Source: Sphingobacterium thalpophilum (GTDB lineage: Bacteria; Bacteroidota; Bacteroidia; Sphingobacteriales; Sphingobacteriaceae). From it: a stretch of DNA of 64,000 nt. This document shows, piece by piece, positions 53,410 to 62,890 of this stretch. Both the position numbers and the translations under genes were made by a program. The notes below the pieces were generated by a model. It did not search any database, was not told where the DNA came from, and saw only the letters and a list, made by a program, of their open reading frames with translations. The DNA lies in the NCBI RefSeq assembly GCF_901482695.1, contig NZ_LR590484.1, positions 930,001-994,000 of the forward strand, read 5' to 3'. Each line of letters opens with the position of its first letter. Position 1 is the stretch's first letter.

Positions 53410-53764
53410 ATTTTATCTATTTAGAATTCTTTAGATTGTAGCGATCACACAAAAGCTCCTCTGCATAATACTATTCAAAATTAACGTATTCTATTGAGAA
53501 AACATGCCACCGCCGAGAGATTTTTACAAAAAGAAAAACAAACTTTCTTTTTGCATTTGTCCGCGAATCGCCTCTATTTTAAAGCACTTATAAGAGTCCA
53601 CAAAAGATTTCTTTACATCATAGATATGCGCTATGTTTGTGGATATCAACCGAAAAAAAATATATTCAAAATAAGTTCTTCGATTAGCTTTACAAATCAG
53701 CTGATAAATAGTAATTTTGCTCTCTATTTGATTAGATTTTGAGCGAAAAAATAGGCGAAAGGGA
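53410..53764. other. Divergent intergenic region phoH / SAM-hydrolase
   Basis: 355 AT-rich bases between the leftward phoH and the rightward SAM-hydrolase genes. The only clear structure is a 10-bp inverted repeat at 53527-53553 (CAAAAAGAAA and TTTCTTTTTG around a 7-base loop). An 82-codon rightward ORF (53494-53742) is rich in Ile, Phe and Lys, has no family signature and is not called. Confidence 0.6.
53527..53553. repeat. 10-bp inverted repeat in the phoH upstream region
   Basis: CAAAAAGAAA (53527-53536) and TTTCTTTTTG (53544-53553) are exact reverse complements with a 7-base loop, purine-rich on one side and pyrimidine-rich on the other. It has no GC content for a strong terminator; the role is unclear. 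Confidence 0.45.
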
Positions 53765-54553
53765 ATGGCAGTAATTACGTTAACAACAGATCTCGGACAT
53801 AAGGATTTTTACCAGGCGGCGTTAAAAGGGAGTCTTTTATCGCAGTTGTCTGACGTTAATATTGTTGACATCACACATGAAATCCCCGCATTCAACATTC
53901 CCCGGGCAGCTTTTGTCCTCGGCAATGCTTATCATTATTTCCCCAAGGGCACCGTACATATTATTGGCATCAACACTTTATTCCATGAAGAATCCAAATA
54001 TATCGGCATGAAATACAATGATCATTATTTCGTCGGTGCAGACAATGGTATCTTCAGCTTGTTGTTAAACGGAAATGATCCGCAGGAATTATACGAGCTT
54101 AATTTAATGCAGGATCTGAGATACCTACATTTTCCCCTGGCCGACATCCTTTCCAAGTCGGCTTGCCATATTGCAAAAGGAGGAAAATTGAAAGATGTGG
54201 GCACCCCCATCCATCAACTGATTGAAAAAGTAACTTTGCAGCCCATCTTCGACAAGGACATGATCAGAGGCAATGTCATCTACGTCGATTCGTTTGGCAA
54301 TGCCATTACCAATATTTCCAAAGACCTCTTCAATAAAGTACAAAAAGGCCGTAACTTCGTCTTGTACTTTAAACGAAATGAAACAATCACCAATCTGTCC
54401 TGGCATTATAATGAAGTCGGGGAAGGTGAAAAATTGTGTTTGTTTGGGATAAGCAACTACCTGGAAATTGCCATCAATAAGGGAAACGCAAGCCAGCTTT
54501 TAGGCCTCCACGACGATGACTCCAACGTCATCCGCATAGAATTTAAAGATTAA
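53765..54553 (+). CDS. SAM hydroxide adenosyltransferase (DUF62 / SAM hydrolase family)
   Basis: A 262-residue protein of the DUF62/fluorinase superfamily: ITLTTDLGHKDFYQAALKG at the N-terminus, VDITHEIPAFNIPRAAFVLG, DNGIFSLLL, and the C-domain motifs VIYVDSFGNAITNI and ISNYLEIAINKGNASQLLGL. Members cleave S-adenosylmethionine with water to adenosine and methionine; halogenase members are rare. ATG is preceded by AAAGGGA. It is monocistronic as far as can be seen. Confidence 0.92.
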   Translation: MAVITLTTDLGHKDFYQAALKGSLLSQLSDVNIVDITHEIPAFNIPRAAFVLGNAYHYFPKGTVHIIGINTLFHEESKYIGMKYNDHYFVGADNGIFSLLLNGNDPQELYELNLMQDLRYLHFPLADILSKSACHIAKGGKLKDVGTPIHQLIEKVTLQPIFDKDMIRGNVIYVDSFGNAITNISKDLFNKVQKGRNFVLYFKRNETITNLSWHYNEVGEGEKLCLFGISNYLEIAINKGNASQLLGLHDDDSNVIRIEFKD

Positions 54554-54676
54554 TTCCCAACTTTTACCAAGGTCAGCTGTTTATGTTTCAGACAGACATC
54601 CGAAATGGCGAAAGGACACCGTAATCCAACACTTGGGCTACTCGCGTAATATTAATTTAAATTGATCGTTGAAGTC

Positions 54677-55237
54677 ATGATGAAATTCTCAAAAATCCTT
54701 CTTGTATTGGCATACGTATGCTGCTGTCTTATGCCCGTCGCTGCACAGGAAAATGCAGATTCCAGTGCTTTTGAGGTGCAGCGCAAGCGCGTCAACGACC
54801 TGCTTGATGCCCGCCAGCAAAAATTTGGCGCCTATGACAGCAGCCTTACCCAGAAATCGGGGCTGTTTGGCTTATTCAAGTCCAAAGGAGATATGCAGAA
54901 GAGCATTGATATCCTCAAAGATATTGTCATCACGGATAACAACATCTTTTTGGAAACGCAGAAGCTACTTAAAATCAAAGACTTTGAAAAAGACAAATAT
55001 CAGCAACTGGCCACAGATTACGATAAACAGGTCTCAGCTTACATTGGTACCATAAACAAGCTCCAGCGGGAGAATGACAAGCTGCGCCAGCAAGCAGACC
55101 AGACCGAAGGGTCCCCGTTGGGTCTTATCTGGGGATATGTATCCCTTGCCGCAATCCTTATTTTAGGCTTTTTGCTGTACCGCAGTAATAAACGGAAGCT
55201 GATGTCAAAAGATAATGGCGTGTCCGGAGTCTCCTAG
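54677..55237 (+). CDS. Exported, coiled-coil, single-TM protein of unknown function
   Basis: 186 residues from ATG 54677; ATG 54680 is equally possible and a TTG at 54662 is less likely. It has a signal peptide (ends near MPVAAQ), then a charged region predicted as coiled coil (about 95-140: KIKDFEKDKYQQLATDYDKQ, INKLQRENDKLRQQADQ), a C-terminal transmembrane helix (LIWGYVSLAAILILGFLLY) and a short basic cytoplasmic tail. The layout suggests a periplasmic coiled coil anchored in the inner membrane. I do not recognise a family. Confidence 0.7.
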   Translation: MMKFSKILLVLAYVCCCLMPVAAQENADSSAFEVQRKRVNDLLDARQQKFGAYDSSLTQKSGLFGLFKSKGDMQKSIDILKDIVITDNNIFLETQKLLKIKDFEKDKYQQLATDYDKQVSAYIGTINKLQRENDKLRQQADQTEGSPLGLIWGYVSLAAILILGFLLYRSNKRKLMSKDNGVSGVS

Positions 55238-55343
55238 CGTCGCCTTTCGCCTTTAATGCGTATCCTCGGCCCTACTTTCTGTCAAAAATGGAATGGGGTA
55301 AAAAATTGACCGAAGTATGATAGCAAAATATTTTTAATCTCGC

Positions 55344-55351
55344 TACATTTG
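55344..55351 (+). promoter_or_regulatory. -7 box upstream of the ABC exporter
   Basis: TACATTTG is a perfect TAnnTTTG box 29 bases before the ATG at 55381. No -33 box at 19-21 bases is obvious. Confidence 0.4.
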
Positions 55352-55380
55352 TCCTCGCAACAAAATTTGAAGTAGCGGAT

Positions 55381-57216
55381 ATGGCAAGAGGATTCAATAG
55401 CGGCAACAAACAAGAAGAAGATCTACCAAAACCAAAGTTAAATAAAGAACTCCTTTTACGGGCATCGAAAATATTGACCTATCTCAGGCCTTATAGGGTT
55501 AAATTTGGTGTAGGTATGTTTTTTTTGGTATTGTCCAGCCTGTCCATGCTGGCGTTTCCGGCCCTGCTTGGCGCCATGATAGATGCTGCCCAGGGCAAAC
55601 AAACTTATCCCTGGCTTCAGGCAGAAGTCTATTACATCGGGGGAATTGCCTTTGTTATCCTTTCTTTCACTTCTATTGTATCTTTTTTTCGAATCCGTAT
55701 TTTCGTGGAGATTGCTGAGCGTGCGCTGGCACAGGTCCGGAAAGACACTTATCATAAGCTGATTTCCTTACCTATCGAATTTTTTGCCAACCGCCGTGTT
55801 GGCGAATTAAACAGCAGGCTTTCTGCGGATTTGTCCCAAATTCAGGATACCCTCACAACTACGCTGGCCGAAATCTTACGCCAATTGATCAGTCTTTGCT
55901 TCGGGGTATTTCTGCTGGTATGGGTCTCCCCCAAACTGGCATTAATGAATCTTTGCATCCTTCCGGTCATTGTCGTTGCTGCCATTGTCTTTGGTAAATT
56001 TATTCGTGAGCTGTCGCGGCAGGCTCAGGATAAAATGGCTGAATCCAACAGCATTGTCCAGGAAACGCTGCTTGGCATCAGTAATGTCAAAGCTTTTGTC
56101 AATGAATACTTTGAGTTCAGCCGGTATAGCAACCAAATGGACTCCGTCGTCAAGCTCGCTGTTCGTGGTGCGACATTCCGTGGTGCATTTGCATCATTTA
56201 TTATCTTCTGCATTTTTGGAGCCGTGATTGCCGTCATCTGGTATGGTGCAGCGCTGGTATCCATTCATGAGATGTCTGTGGGAGATCTGACCACTTATAT
56301 CCTGTATTCTATGTTTGTGGCAGGATCCATGGGCACTTTTCCTGAACTCTACGCCAATATCCAACGCTCACTGGGTGCCAGCGAACGGATTCTGGAAATT
56401 CTCGACGAGCCTCAGGAAAAGATCAAAGTCGAACCTACTTGCAAAGATATCGGCAACAAAATGAGCGGGAGCCTCAGTTTTAACCATGTAGCATTTGCTT
56501 ATCCAAGCCGGCCCGATGTGCAGATCTTAAAGGATATCAACTTCACTGCCCATGCAGGTGATAAGGTAGCCATTGTCGGCCCCAGTGGAACCGGCAAATC
56601 AACGATAGCCTCTTTAATCCTCCAATTTTACAAGGCCAATAGCGGTGAAATCCGATACGATGGCAAGCCGGCTTCGGATTTCGAACTCTGCGATATACGG
56701 AACCAGGTTGCTATTGTACCGCAGGACGTACTGCTGTTTGGCGGAACGATTCGTGAGAACATTGCTTACGGCAAGCTGGACGCCACTGATGACGAAATCA
56801 TGGCCGCAGCCAAACGGGCCAATGCCCATCAGTTTATCCTGAACTTTCCCGAAGGATACGATACCATCGTCGGTGAACGGGGCGTAAAATTGTCGGGCGG
56901 CCAACGTCAGCGCATCGCTATTGCCCGAGCATTGCTCAAAGACCCCGCCATCCTTATCCTGGATGAAGCAACCTCTTCCCTGGACTCCGAATCAGAAAGA
57001 CAGGTGCAGGACGCACTCGAAGAATTGATGCGAGGCCGTACATCGATCATCATTGCACATAGGCTATCTACGATCGTCGATGCAGATAGAATTATTGTTA
57101 TCGAAAATGGCATCGTATCCGAAAGCGGCACTCATTTCGAACTTTTACAGAAAGCAAATGGTCTGTATCAGCACCTCTACACCCTGCAGTCCAAACAGCA
57201 AAAAGTAGATATGTAA
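55381..57216 (+). CDS. ABC exporter, fused permease and ATPase (MsbA/LmrA-like)
   Basis: A 611-residue half-transporter: six-helix transmembrane domain (about 35-320) and nucleotide-binding domain (about 360-605) with Walker A GPSGTGKST, Q-loop IVPQDVLLFGG, signature LSGGQRQRIAIARALL, Walker B ILILDEATSSLD and H-loop IAHRLST. It should act as a homodimer exporting a lipid or hydrophobic compound. MsbA-type lipid A flipping cannot be separated from general multidrug export by sequence alone. Confidence 0.95.
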   Translation: MARGFNSGNKQEEDLPKPKLNKELLLRASKILTYLRPYRVKFGVGMFFLVLSSLSMLAFPALLGAMIDAAQGKQTYPWLQAEVYYIGGIAFVILSFTSIVSFFRIRIFVEIAERALAQVRKDTYHKLISLPIEFFANRRVGELNSRLSADLSQIQDTLTTTLAEILRQLISLCFGVFLLVWVSPKLALMNLCILPVIVVAAIVFGKFIRELSRQAQDKMAESNSIVQETLLGISNVKAFVNEYFEFSRYSNQMDSVVKLAVRGATFRGAFASFIIFCIFGAVIAVIWYGAALVSIHEMSVGDLTTYILYSMFVAGSMGTFPELYANIQRSLGASERILEILDEPQEKIKVEPTCKDIGNKMSGSLSFNHVAFAYPSRPDVQILKDINFTAHAGDKVAIVGPSGTGKSTIASLILQFYKANSGEIRYDGKPASDFELCDIRNQVAIVPQDVLLFGGTIRENIAYGKLDATDDEIMAAAKRANAHQFILNFPEGYDTIVGERGVKLSGGQRQRIAIARALLKDPAILILDEATSSLDSESERQVQDALEELMRGRTSIIIAHRLSTIVDADRIIVIENGIVSESGTHFELLQKANGLYQHLYTLQSKQQKVDM

Positions 57217-57319
57217 AATTTTGTTAATTATCCATTCTTTTTAAACAAATTCTCCTAGTGATTGTTCATTTGGTATCATACTTGATTATCATTTGAATAC
57301 ATAACAAAATAGAAGAATT

Positions 57320-57718
57320 ATGAAAAATAGCAAAAATGGATTAGTGGCATTTGCTTTGGTAGGATTGGCTGCGGGAGCTGCTGCATGGTATCTTTTAGGA
57401 ACCGATGACGGAAAAAAACAGTTAGATCGTGCAAATGATGGCATCAAAAGCTTAACTAAGTCATTGAAGGAACTTTCTAAAAAAGAAGCTAAGAAAGCAC
57501 AAAAATTGGCCAACAGAGCTTCCGCCGAATTGGATAGCCTCAAAAATAAAGCACAGGCCGCGTTCAGTAAAGCTTCTGAAGATGCAGATGCGCTGAAAAA
57601 CAAAGCAAAAGAGGCCGGCAGAGAGGCGTTGGATCATGCCAATAATGCCGCGCAGAATTTGGCCAGCAAGATCGACAATACAACCGATGCAGCTAAATCA
57701 AAAATTTCTAATGCATAA
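57320..57718 (+). CDS. YtxH-like protein
   Basis: 132 residues: an N-terminal membrane helix (NGLVAFALVGLAAGAAAWYLLG), the DDGKKQLDR motif typical of YtxH proteins right after it, then a long Ala/Lys-rich amphipathic helix with repeats (ALKNKAKEAGREALDHANNAAQ) like LEA or apolipoprotein-type sequence. It is a small envelope- or stress-associated protein with no enzyme motif. The gene stands alone. Confidence 0.8.
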   Translation: MKNSKNGLVAFALVGLAAGAAAWYLLGTDDGKKQLDRANDGIKSLTKSLKELSKKEAKKAQKLANRASAELDSLKNKAQAAFSKASEDADALKNKAKEAGREALDHANNAAQNLASKIDNTTDAAKSKISNA

Positions 57719-57781
57719 GTAAAAAAGTATTTTTTTAAGAACTGACGGGTTTATGCTTCTTTAATGGTCAGAATACATTCG

Positions 57782-57789
57782 TATCTTTG
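57782..57789 (+). promoter_or_regulatory. -7 box of ccmB
   Basis: TATCTTTG is a perfect -7 box ending 6 bases before the ATG at 57796, so the transcript would be nearly leaderless. It also overlaps the in-frame TTG at 57787, arguing against that start. The -33 box is weak. Confidence 0.5.
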
Positions 57790-57795
57790 TCCCAT

Positions 57796-58455
57796 ATGAC
57801 TTTACTGCAACAGGTAAAAACCCTAATTCTTAAGGATATTATTCTGGAATGGCGATCAAAGTATGCCATTAACGGAATCCTGCTATATGTCGTATCTACT
57901 GTATTTGTTTGTTATCAGGCATTCAAATCGGTAGATTCGACCGTTTGGAACGCTCTCTTCTGGATTATCATGCTGTTTGCATCCATCAATGCCATCAACA
58001 AAAGTTTCGTTCAGGAAAACCCCAGCCGGCAACTTTACTATTACTCCCTCGTTGATCCCAAAGCGATCATTCTTGCCAAAGTCATTTATAATATGTTACT
58101 GATGGTCCTGCTGGCCTCGATCGCCTTTGCAGTCTATTCAGTTATTTTTAAAAATCCGCTCGGAGATCCCCTACTCTATTTTACAGCTGTCATACTCGGT
58201 AGCATCAGCTTTGCCAGCGTATTTACCATGATCTCCGGCATAAGTTCCAAAGCTGGGAATAACAGTACCTTAATGGCCATTTTAAGTTTCCCGGCAATCA
58301 TCCCTCTACTGATTGTATTGATCAAGCTTTCACGTCATGCAATGGAAGGTCTGGAAAGGGCTTCCAGCGCAAAAGAAATAATCGTATTACTCGCAATTAA
58401 TGTAATCACCGTCACTATTTCTTTATTGTTATTTCCGTACCTTTGGCGAGATTAG
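57796..58455 (+). CDS. ccmB: Heme exporter / cytochrome c maturation protein CcmB
   Basis: A 219-residue membrane protein from ATG 57796 with six hydrophobic segments. The N-terminus LLQQVKTLILKDIILEWRSKYAINGILLY is split here as LILKDIILEWRSKYAI, the family opening. SFVQENPSRQLYYYSLVDPKA matches the CcmB loop in Bacteroidota. It works with an ATPase (CcmA) to move or present heme for cytochrome c assembly. No ccmA is in the window. ccmC follows 36 bases later. Confidence 0.92.
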   Translation: MTLLQQVKTLILKDIILEWRSKYAINGILLYVVSTVFVCYQAFKSVDSTVWNALFWIIMLFASINAINKSFVQENPSRQLYYYSLVDPKAIILAKVIYNMLLMVLLASIAFAVYSVIFKNPLGDPLLYFTAVILGSISFASVFTMISGISSKAGNNSTLMAILSFPAIIPLLIVLIKLSRHAMEGLERASSAKEIIVLLAINVITVTISLLLFPYLWRD

Positions 58456-58491
58456 GTTGTAGAATCGAAAACATATTAAATTCAAGTTACC

Positions 58492-59157
58492 ATGAGAAAA
58501 AAATGGTGGAAAATACTAGCTGTTCTGATCATCAGTGCAGTCATTATTAATGGTCTTTTAGGCCCCGTCCCCCGTCTATTTATCCTTCACGAAAGTATAC
58601 GCAATGTGTATTTTCATGTTCCGATGTGGTCTGCCATGATCGTTATGTATCTCATTTCCGTAATCTATAGTATCAAATACCTGAATACCGGCAAGCAGGA
58701 ATACGATTTACTGGCAGTCGAAGCGGTTAACACGGGAATTACCTTTTGTTTTCTTGGGCTGGCTACGGGCATGCTGTGGGCAAATATCACCTGGGGTGAA
58801 CCTTGGCCCAACGATCCCAAATTAAATGGATCAGCCATCGCTACGTTGATGTATCTTGCCTACCTCGTCCTGCGCAATGCACTTGAGGAGGAACAAAAAA
58901 GAGCCAAAATATCAGCAGTATATAATATATTCGCCTTTCCGATTATTATTGTATTACTCTATATTCTCCCAAAAATGACCGACTCTCTGCACCCCGGAAG
59001 TGGCGGGAATGCAACCTTTGGACAGCTGCAGATGAGCAACGAACTGCGGCCCACGTTTTATGCAGCCATGATTGGCTGGCCTATGATCGCATTCTGGATC
59101 TGCTCACTTCGCTACCGTATTCGTTTGCTGGAGAAAAAACAACAAGAATCCGATTAG
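58492..59157 (+). CDS. ccmC: Cytochrome c maturation protein CcmC
   Basis: A 221-residue six-helix membrane protein of the CcmC/CcsA heme-handling family. The tryptophan-rich heme-binding segment is ANITWGEPWPNDPKLN (about residues 98-113), and the heme-ligand histidines are probably in VYFHVPMW and DSLHPGSG. It binds heme at the periplasmic side for transfer to CcmE. It lies between ccmB and a ccmD-like gene. Confidence 0.93.
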   Translation: MRKKWWKILAVLIISAVIINGLLGPVPRLFILHESIRNVYFHVPMWSAMIVMYLISVIYSIKYLNTGKQEYDLLAVEAVNTGITFCFLGLATGMLWANITWGEPWPNDPKLNGSAIATLMYLAYLVLRNALEEEQKRAKISAVYNIFAFPIIIVLLYILPKMTDSLHPGSGGNATFGQLQMSNELRPTFYAAMIGWPMIAFWICSLRYRIRLLEKKQQESD

Positions 59158-59294
59158 GGCGGCTTACCATACGTGCAATCGACCTGCCTATAGAAATAAA
59201 AGAATATAATTCGATGGGAAGCGGGATATAAAATCTATAGACAGTACAATACAATTCTCCAACGCCCATCGCCCATTAAAGACATATAATTAAG

Positions 59295-59504
59295 ATGAAA
59301 AAAATAACATTATCAATTGCTTTACTTATCTTATCGACGCTAAGCACCTTTGCACAGGACGACGTAGAAATGGCCACCGGTCTCCGCAGCGAAGGCAAGA
59401 TCTACGTGGTGGTCTTAGTGATGCTGGTCATCTTTCTCGGACTGGGTTTCTTCCTCTTTCTACTGGACCGCCGCATCAGCAAACTGGAAAAAAAGAATAA
59501 ATAA
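59295..59504 (+). CDS. CcmD-like small membrane protein
   Basis: 69 residues: a signal-type N-terminus (ends near LSTFAQDD), one transmembrane helix (IYVVVLVMLVIFLGLGFFLF) and a charged tail (RRISKLEKKNK). The position right after ccmC and the topology match CcmD-like proteins, which stabilise the CcmC-CcmE complex. The 137-base gap before it shows no gene. Confidence 0.8.
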   Translation: MKKITLSIALLILSTLSTFAQDDVEMATGLRSEGKIYVVVLVMLVIFLGLGFFLFLLDRRISKLEKKNK

Positions 59505-59516
59505 TATATTTATCGC

Positions 59517-60500
59517 ATGATTATAGGTCAGTTTCGGAATTACACGCCCATAAATATTCTGTTCTTATCCGCAGTAGGTTTTATACTATGCCTTGGCATA
59601 TTTCTCCACCTTCCGGATAAGCTGGACTCCGTAATCTTTGAACCGGCCCTCGGCAATCTTTTGGGAGAAAACAACCTGATCAACCTTTCTCCTGCAACCA
59701 ATGTCTTTATCACCCTGATTTTGACCATCTTTCAGGCAACTATACTCAACCGGATCACCAGCCACTTCAATCTGCTGGGAAAGCCCAGCTTTCTGGTGGC
59801 TCTGATGTACATGACCTTGGCCAGCCTATTTTTGCCTTTTCTGGTTCTCTCACCGACCTTGATCTGTAATTTTATATCGATATGGATGCTCAGCAAATTG
59901 CTTTCCCTATATCGCCAAACGGACGTAAAAGCGGAAATGTTTGATCTAGGGATGATTGTTGGCATCGGAAGTTTGATCTACTTCCCCTTTCTTAGCATGT
60001 TCTTTTTGCTGTGGATCAGCCTGCTTATTTTCCGGCCATTTAACTGGCGGGAATGGATCACACCACTGCTGGGGCTGGCAACCATTTATTTTATACTCGC
60101 GGTGATCTATCTATGGGTAGGAAAAATGGAACTTTTTTATACCATCTGGTTACCTTTTACCTACAAATTTCCTACTGCAATCCGCATTCAGCTTGTCGAT
60201 TATCTGGTACTGATTCCGATCATTTTCACCTTGATTCTCTTTCTGCTGATTCTAAAAGATAATTTCTTTAAGAGCATCGTGCATATCCGCAAGTCCTTTC
60301 AGTTGCTATTCTTTATGTTATGCCTCGCAATAGCCTCCTTCTATTGGAACAAAAAATTAACGGAAGCCCATTTCCTTCTCTGTGCACCTCCTATTGCTAT
60401 TTATATGGGCTATTATTTTACCTATGCTAAAAAGAAGTGGTTTTTTGAGGTCATATACGCCATCATCGCACTGACGATAATTTACTTCCAGTTTTTCTAA
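59517..60500 (+). CDS. Polytopic membrane protein, DUF6427-type
   Basis: 327 residues with about nine to ten hydrophobic helices and an N-terminal MIIGQFRNYTPINILFL that fits the Bacteroidota family DUF6427 as I recall it. The conserved-looking loop LLIFRPFNWREWITPLLG lies in the middle. No enzyme motif is visible. It starts 12 bases after the ccmD-like gene and may be co-transcribed with it. Function unknown. Confidence 0.75.
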   Translation: MIIGQFRNYTPINILFLSAVGFILCLGIFLHLPDKLDSVIFEPALGNLLGENNLINLSPATNVFITLILTIFQATILNRITSHFNLLGKPSFLVALMYMTLASLFLPFLVLSPTLICNFISIWMLSKLLSLYRQTDVKAEMFDLGMIVGIGSLIYFPFLSMFFLLWISLLIFRPFNWREWITPLLGLATIYFILAVIYLWVGKMELFYTIWLPFTYKFPTAIRIQLVDYLVLIPIIFTLILFLLILKDNFFKSIVHIRKSFQLLFFMLCLAIASFYWNKKLTEAHFLLCAPPIAIYMGYYFTYAKKKWFFEVIYAIIALTIIYFQFF

Positions 60501-60543
60501 AACACTGTGCAACAATTGTTTAACCTTTTTTAACAAAAACGGC

Positions 60544-60574
60544 TTAACAAGCTCACAAAAATTGAATAGTTTTG
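60544..60574 (+). promoter_or_regulatory. Promoter of the OMP-lptC cluster
   Basis: TTAAC (60544-60548), 18 bases, then TAGTTTTG (60567-60574), a perfect TAnnTTTG box. The leader to the ATG at 60675 would be about 95 bases. Confidence 0.5.
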
Positions 60575-60674
60575 TATGCGATTGAAAGCAAAAAACATTT
60601 AATTATACGAGTCAAAAACTCGAAGATTCACTCAAACTAAATAAACATTAGTTTCTCAATTTTATAGGTTGACC

Positions 60675-62003
60675 ATGCAGAAACGCTTTATAAGCTCTCT
60701 AAAAAATAAATCCCTCCAACTGTTGTTAGCAGGTGGACTTTTAGCTAGTTCTACGACCGCATTTGCTCAAAAAACAACATCCGCCTCACCTTATTCTCAG
60801 TTGGGGATAGGCCAAATGCGTGAAGATTTATTACCTCAGCAGAGAGCGATGGGCGGTATCAGTACTGGTGTACGTACCTTGGATGGACTTTACTACAATA
60901 CCAACCCAAGCAATCCGGCCTCGTACTCCGCAGCGAGGATGAGCATTTTTGATGCTGGGCTGTATGGCAACTTTACTCAGCTAAATTCAACAACCCGGTC
61001 GGACAATACAGCAGATTTTGCTTTCAGCCATATCACCATGACCTTTCCGATGAAGCGGTTTGGTGGTATCAGCTTGGGTATTTTACCCTATTCGGATGTG
61101 GGCTACCGTACGGAATCACAGGAAACTATTAATTCGTCCGTCTTCCGAAAGGTGTTTACAGGCGAAGGCGGTTTGACCAAAGCTTATGCGGGTTGGGGTG
61201 TCAGGCTAGTTAAAGGTCTGAGTATAGGAGCTAACGTGTCGTATCTTTTTGGCACACTAAATGATTATAGCCGTGTGGAATTTCCCGTGTCTTCCGGCGC
61301 ACTGAATGTACAGCAACAGGACAAACGCGAAATTCAGGGTATTATTCTTGACTATGGTTTACAATACGAACATGTCTTCAATAAGGAATACGCCGTCACG
61401 CTTGGATACTCCGGATCCTTAAACAACGATATCAAGGATCGCTCCACCACATTTGTAACGAGGCTTGCACCATCAGCAGATCCAGAAAATGCCAATCTAC
61501 CTACAGATACGACCTTCCAATCGCCTCGTGAAAGTAGACATTTGACGCTTCCTTTAAAACATAACGTCGGTTTTACCTTGGCCCGCAGTGGCCGCTGGTT
61601 GGTTGGTGCGGACTTTAAATATGCTGATTGGTCTAGATTTCAGGTTCGTACAGGCGAAAACCGTCTACGTAAAAACTATGGCGTAGCTGTAGGGGGACAA
61701 TTGACACCCGACCGGACATCCTTTAAGTATTTAAACCAGATTGACTATCGTCTTGGTTTCAGGTACAACAAGACACAGTACTTTTTAAATGACCAGAATA
61801 TCAACGATATGGCTGTAAGCGTCGGCGTTGGTTTACCATTGGCCCGTAATCAATATACAGGAGCGTTCTCCAAAATCAATGTATCTGCCGAGTTCGGCCA
61901 AATGGGTAAAATTGCAAACGGTCTCTTACGCGAACGATATATCAATATCAACATCGGCTTTACCTTAAATGACCGCTGGTTCGTCAGAAATCAATTCAAC
62001 TAA
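60675..62003 (+). CDS. Outer-membrane beta-barrel protein upstream of lptC
   Basis: 442 residues from ATG 60675 (MQKRFISSL; an upstream TTG at 60669 adds two residues). A signal peptide ends near TAFAQ. The mature part begins SPYSQLGIGQMREDLLPQQRAMGG and is rich in alternating polar/aromatic strands, with a C-terminal strand of barrel type (NDRWFVRNQFN). It resembles a FadL/PorV-like Bacteroidota barrel found next to lptC. The ligand is unknown. The lptC start is 4 bases after its stop. Confidence 0.82.
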   Translation: MQKRFISSLKNKSLQLLLAGGLLASSTTAFAQKTTSASPYSQLGIGQMREDLLPQQRAMGGISTGVRTLDGLYYNTNPSNPASYSAARMSIFDAGLYGNFTQLNSTTRSDNTADFAFSHITMTFPMKRFGGISLGILPYSDVGYRTESQETINSSVFRKVFTGEGGLTKAYAGWGVRLVKGLSIGANVSYLFGTLNDYSRVEFPVSSGALNVQQQDKREIQGIILDYGLQYEHVFNKEYAVTLGYSGSLNNDIKDRSTTFVTRLAPSADPENANLPTDTTFQSPRESRHLTLPLKHNVGFTLARSGRWLVGADFKYADWSRFQVRTGENRLRKNYGVAVGGQLTPDRTSFKYLNQIDYRLGFRYNKTQYFLNDQNINDMAVSVGVGLPLARNQYTGAFSKINVSAEFGQMGKIANGLLRERYININIGFTLNDRWFVRNQFN

Positions 62004-62007
62004 TAGG

Positions 62008-62634
62008 ATGGGACGCAAAATATTTGCAAATTCCATAACAGTATATTTATCGCCCCTGGTCATGCTCGTTTTACTAGGGGCGCTCTTATTGACGTCCTGT
62101 GAACCAGACCTGAAAGAGGTCGACCGGATTGCCAACTTAAAGAAAGAAGAAGCAGTGGATATATCACGCCACGTTGACATTATTTATAGTGACTCGTCCA
62201 AAGTTAAAGCTAACCTGACAGCGCCCGAAATGCGCATCAAGCACGACAGTAGTCAGGTGTACATCTTCCCCAAGAGTATTAAAATCATTTTTTACGACGA
62301 GAATCTCAAAGAAACACAACGTATTACCTCCGATCACGCGGTAAGAAAAGAGAAGGAGAAACTGACGATCTTCACGAAGAATGTGGTCGTGACCATCGCG
62401 GATGGGTCAGTTTTTAAAACGGAAGAAATTATCTACGACGAAGGAGCCAAAGACCCCAACAGAACCTTTTACAACCATGTTCCGATCCAAGCGTTCTTTA
62501 AAGATCAGCGAGGCAACCTGCAGGGAACCTCATTTAGCTCTGATAAAGACCTCTTGCATGCCAATATCCAGAATGCGACAGGCATGGTAATCATCAAAGA
62601 CAACAGCTTGTTTCCAACGATAGGCGGCAGATAG
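62008..62634 (+). CDS. lptC: LPS export protein LptC
   Basis: 208 residues from ATG 62008 (MGRKIFANSI). The N-terminal hydrophobic segment ends in LLLTSC (Cys31), so it may be a lipoprotein, in contrast to the single-TM E. coli LptC. The periplasmic LptC/OstA-like beta-jellyroll follows: VDIIYSDSSKVKANLTAPEM, IKIIFYDENLKE, SDHAVRKEKEKLTIFTKNV, FKTEEIIYDE and GTSFSSDKDL. It passes lipopolysaccharide from LptB2FG to LptA. It is translationally close (4 bases) to the barrel gene upstream. Confidence 0.9.
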   Translation: MGRKIFANSITVYLSPLVMLVLLGALLLTSCEPDLKEVDRIANLKKEEAVDISRHVDIIYSDSSKVKANLTAPEMRIKHDSSQVYIFPKSIKIIFYDENLKETQRITSDHAVRKEKEKLTIFTKNVVVTIADGSVFKTEEIIYDEGAKDPNRTFYNHVPIQAFFKDQRGNLQGTSFSSDKDLLHANIQNATGMVIIKDNSLFPTIGGR

Positions 62635-62890
62635 CTCCACTGTTATCAAACAACACGTTCAGTTGATAAGGGGTCTTATTGTTTCGCGTCACGGTTATGC
62701 CATCGCAGGAGGAGGCCAGCAACTCTCCAAAAAACAGCTTATACAATTTGTTTTCAAATTTGTTTTCTTACATTCAGGAAAATATTCCGTTTTTTTTTAT
62801 AAAAATTGTATCTTGCACCGCATTTTGCTATGCTATGCATAAATTAACGAAATACAAGTATTTACACAATATAAACACAATAAGCAGACT

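Noticed and set aside
53494..53742. 82-codon rightward ORF upstream of the SAM-hydrolase gene
   Set aside because: Composition is that of translated AT-rich spacer (Ile, Phe, Lys, Asn), no family signature, and the divergent promoters must lie in the same stretch.
53410..53764. SAM or other riboswitch upstream of the SAM-hydrolase gene
   Set aside because: No conserved aptamer core or terminator pairing could be traced; only an A/T-rich 10-bp hairpin is present.
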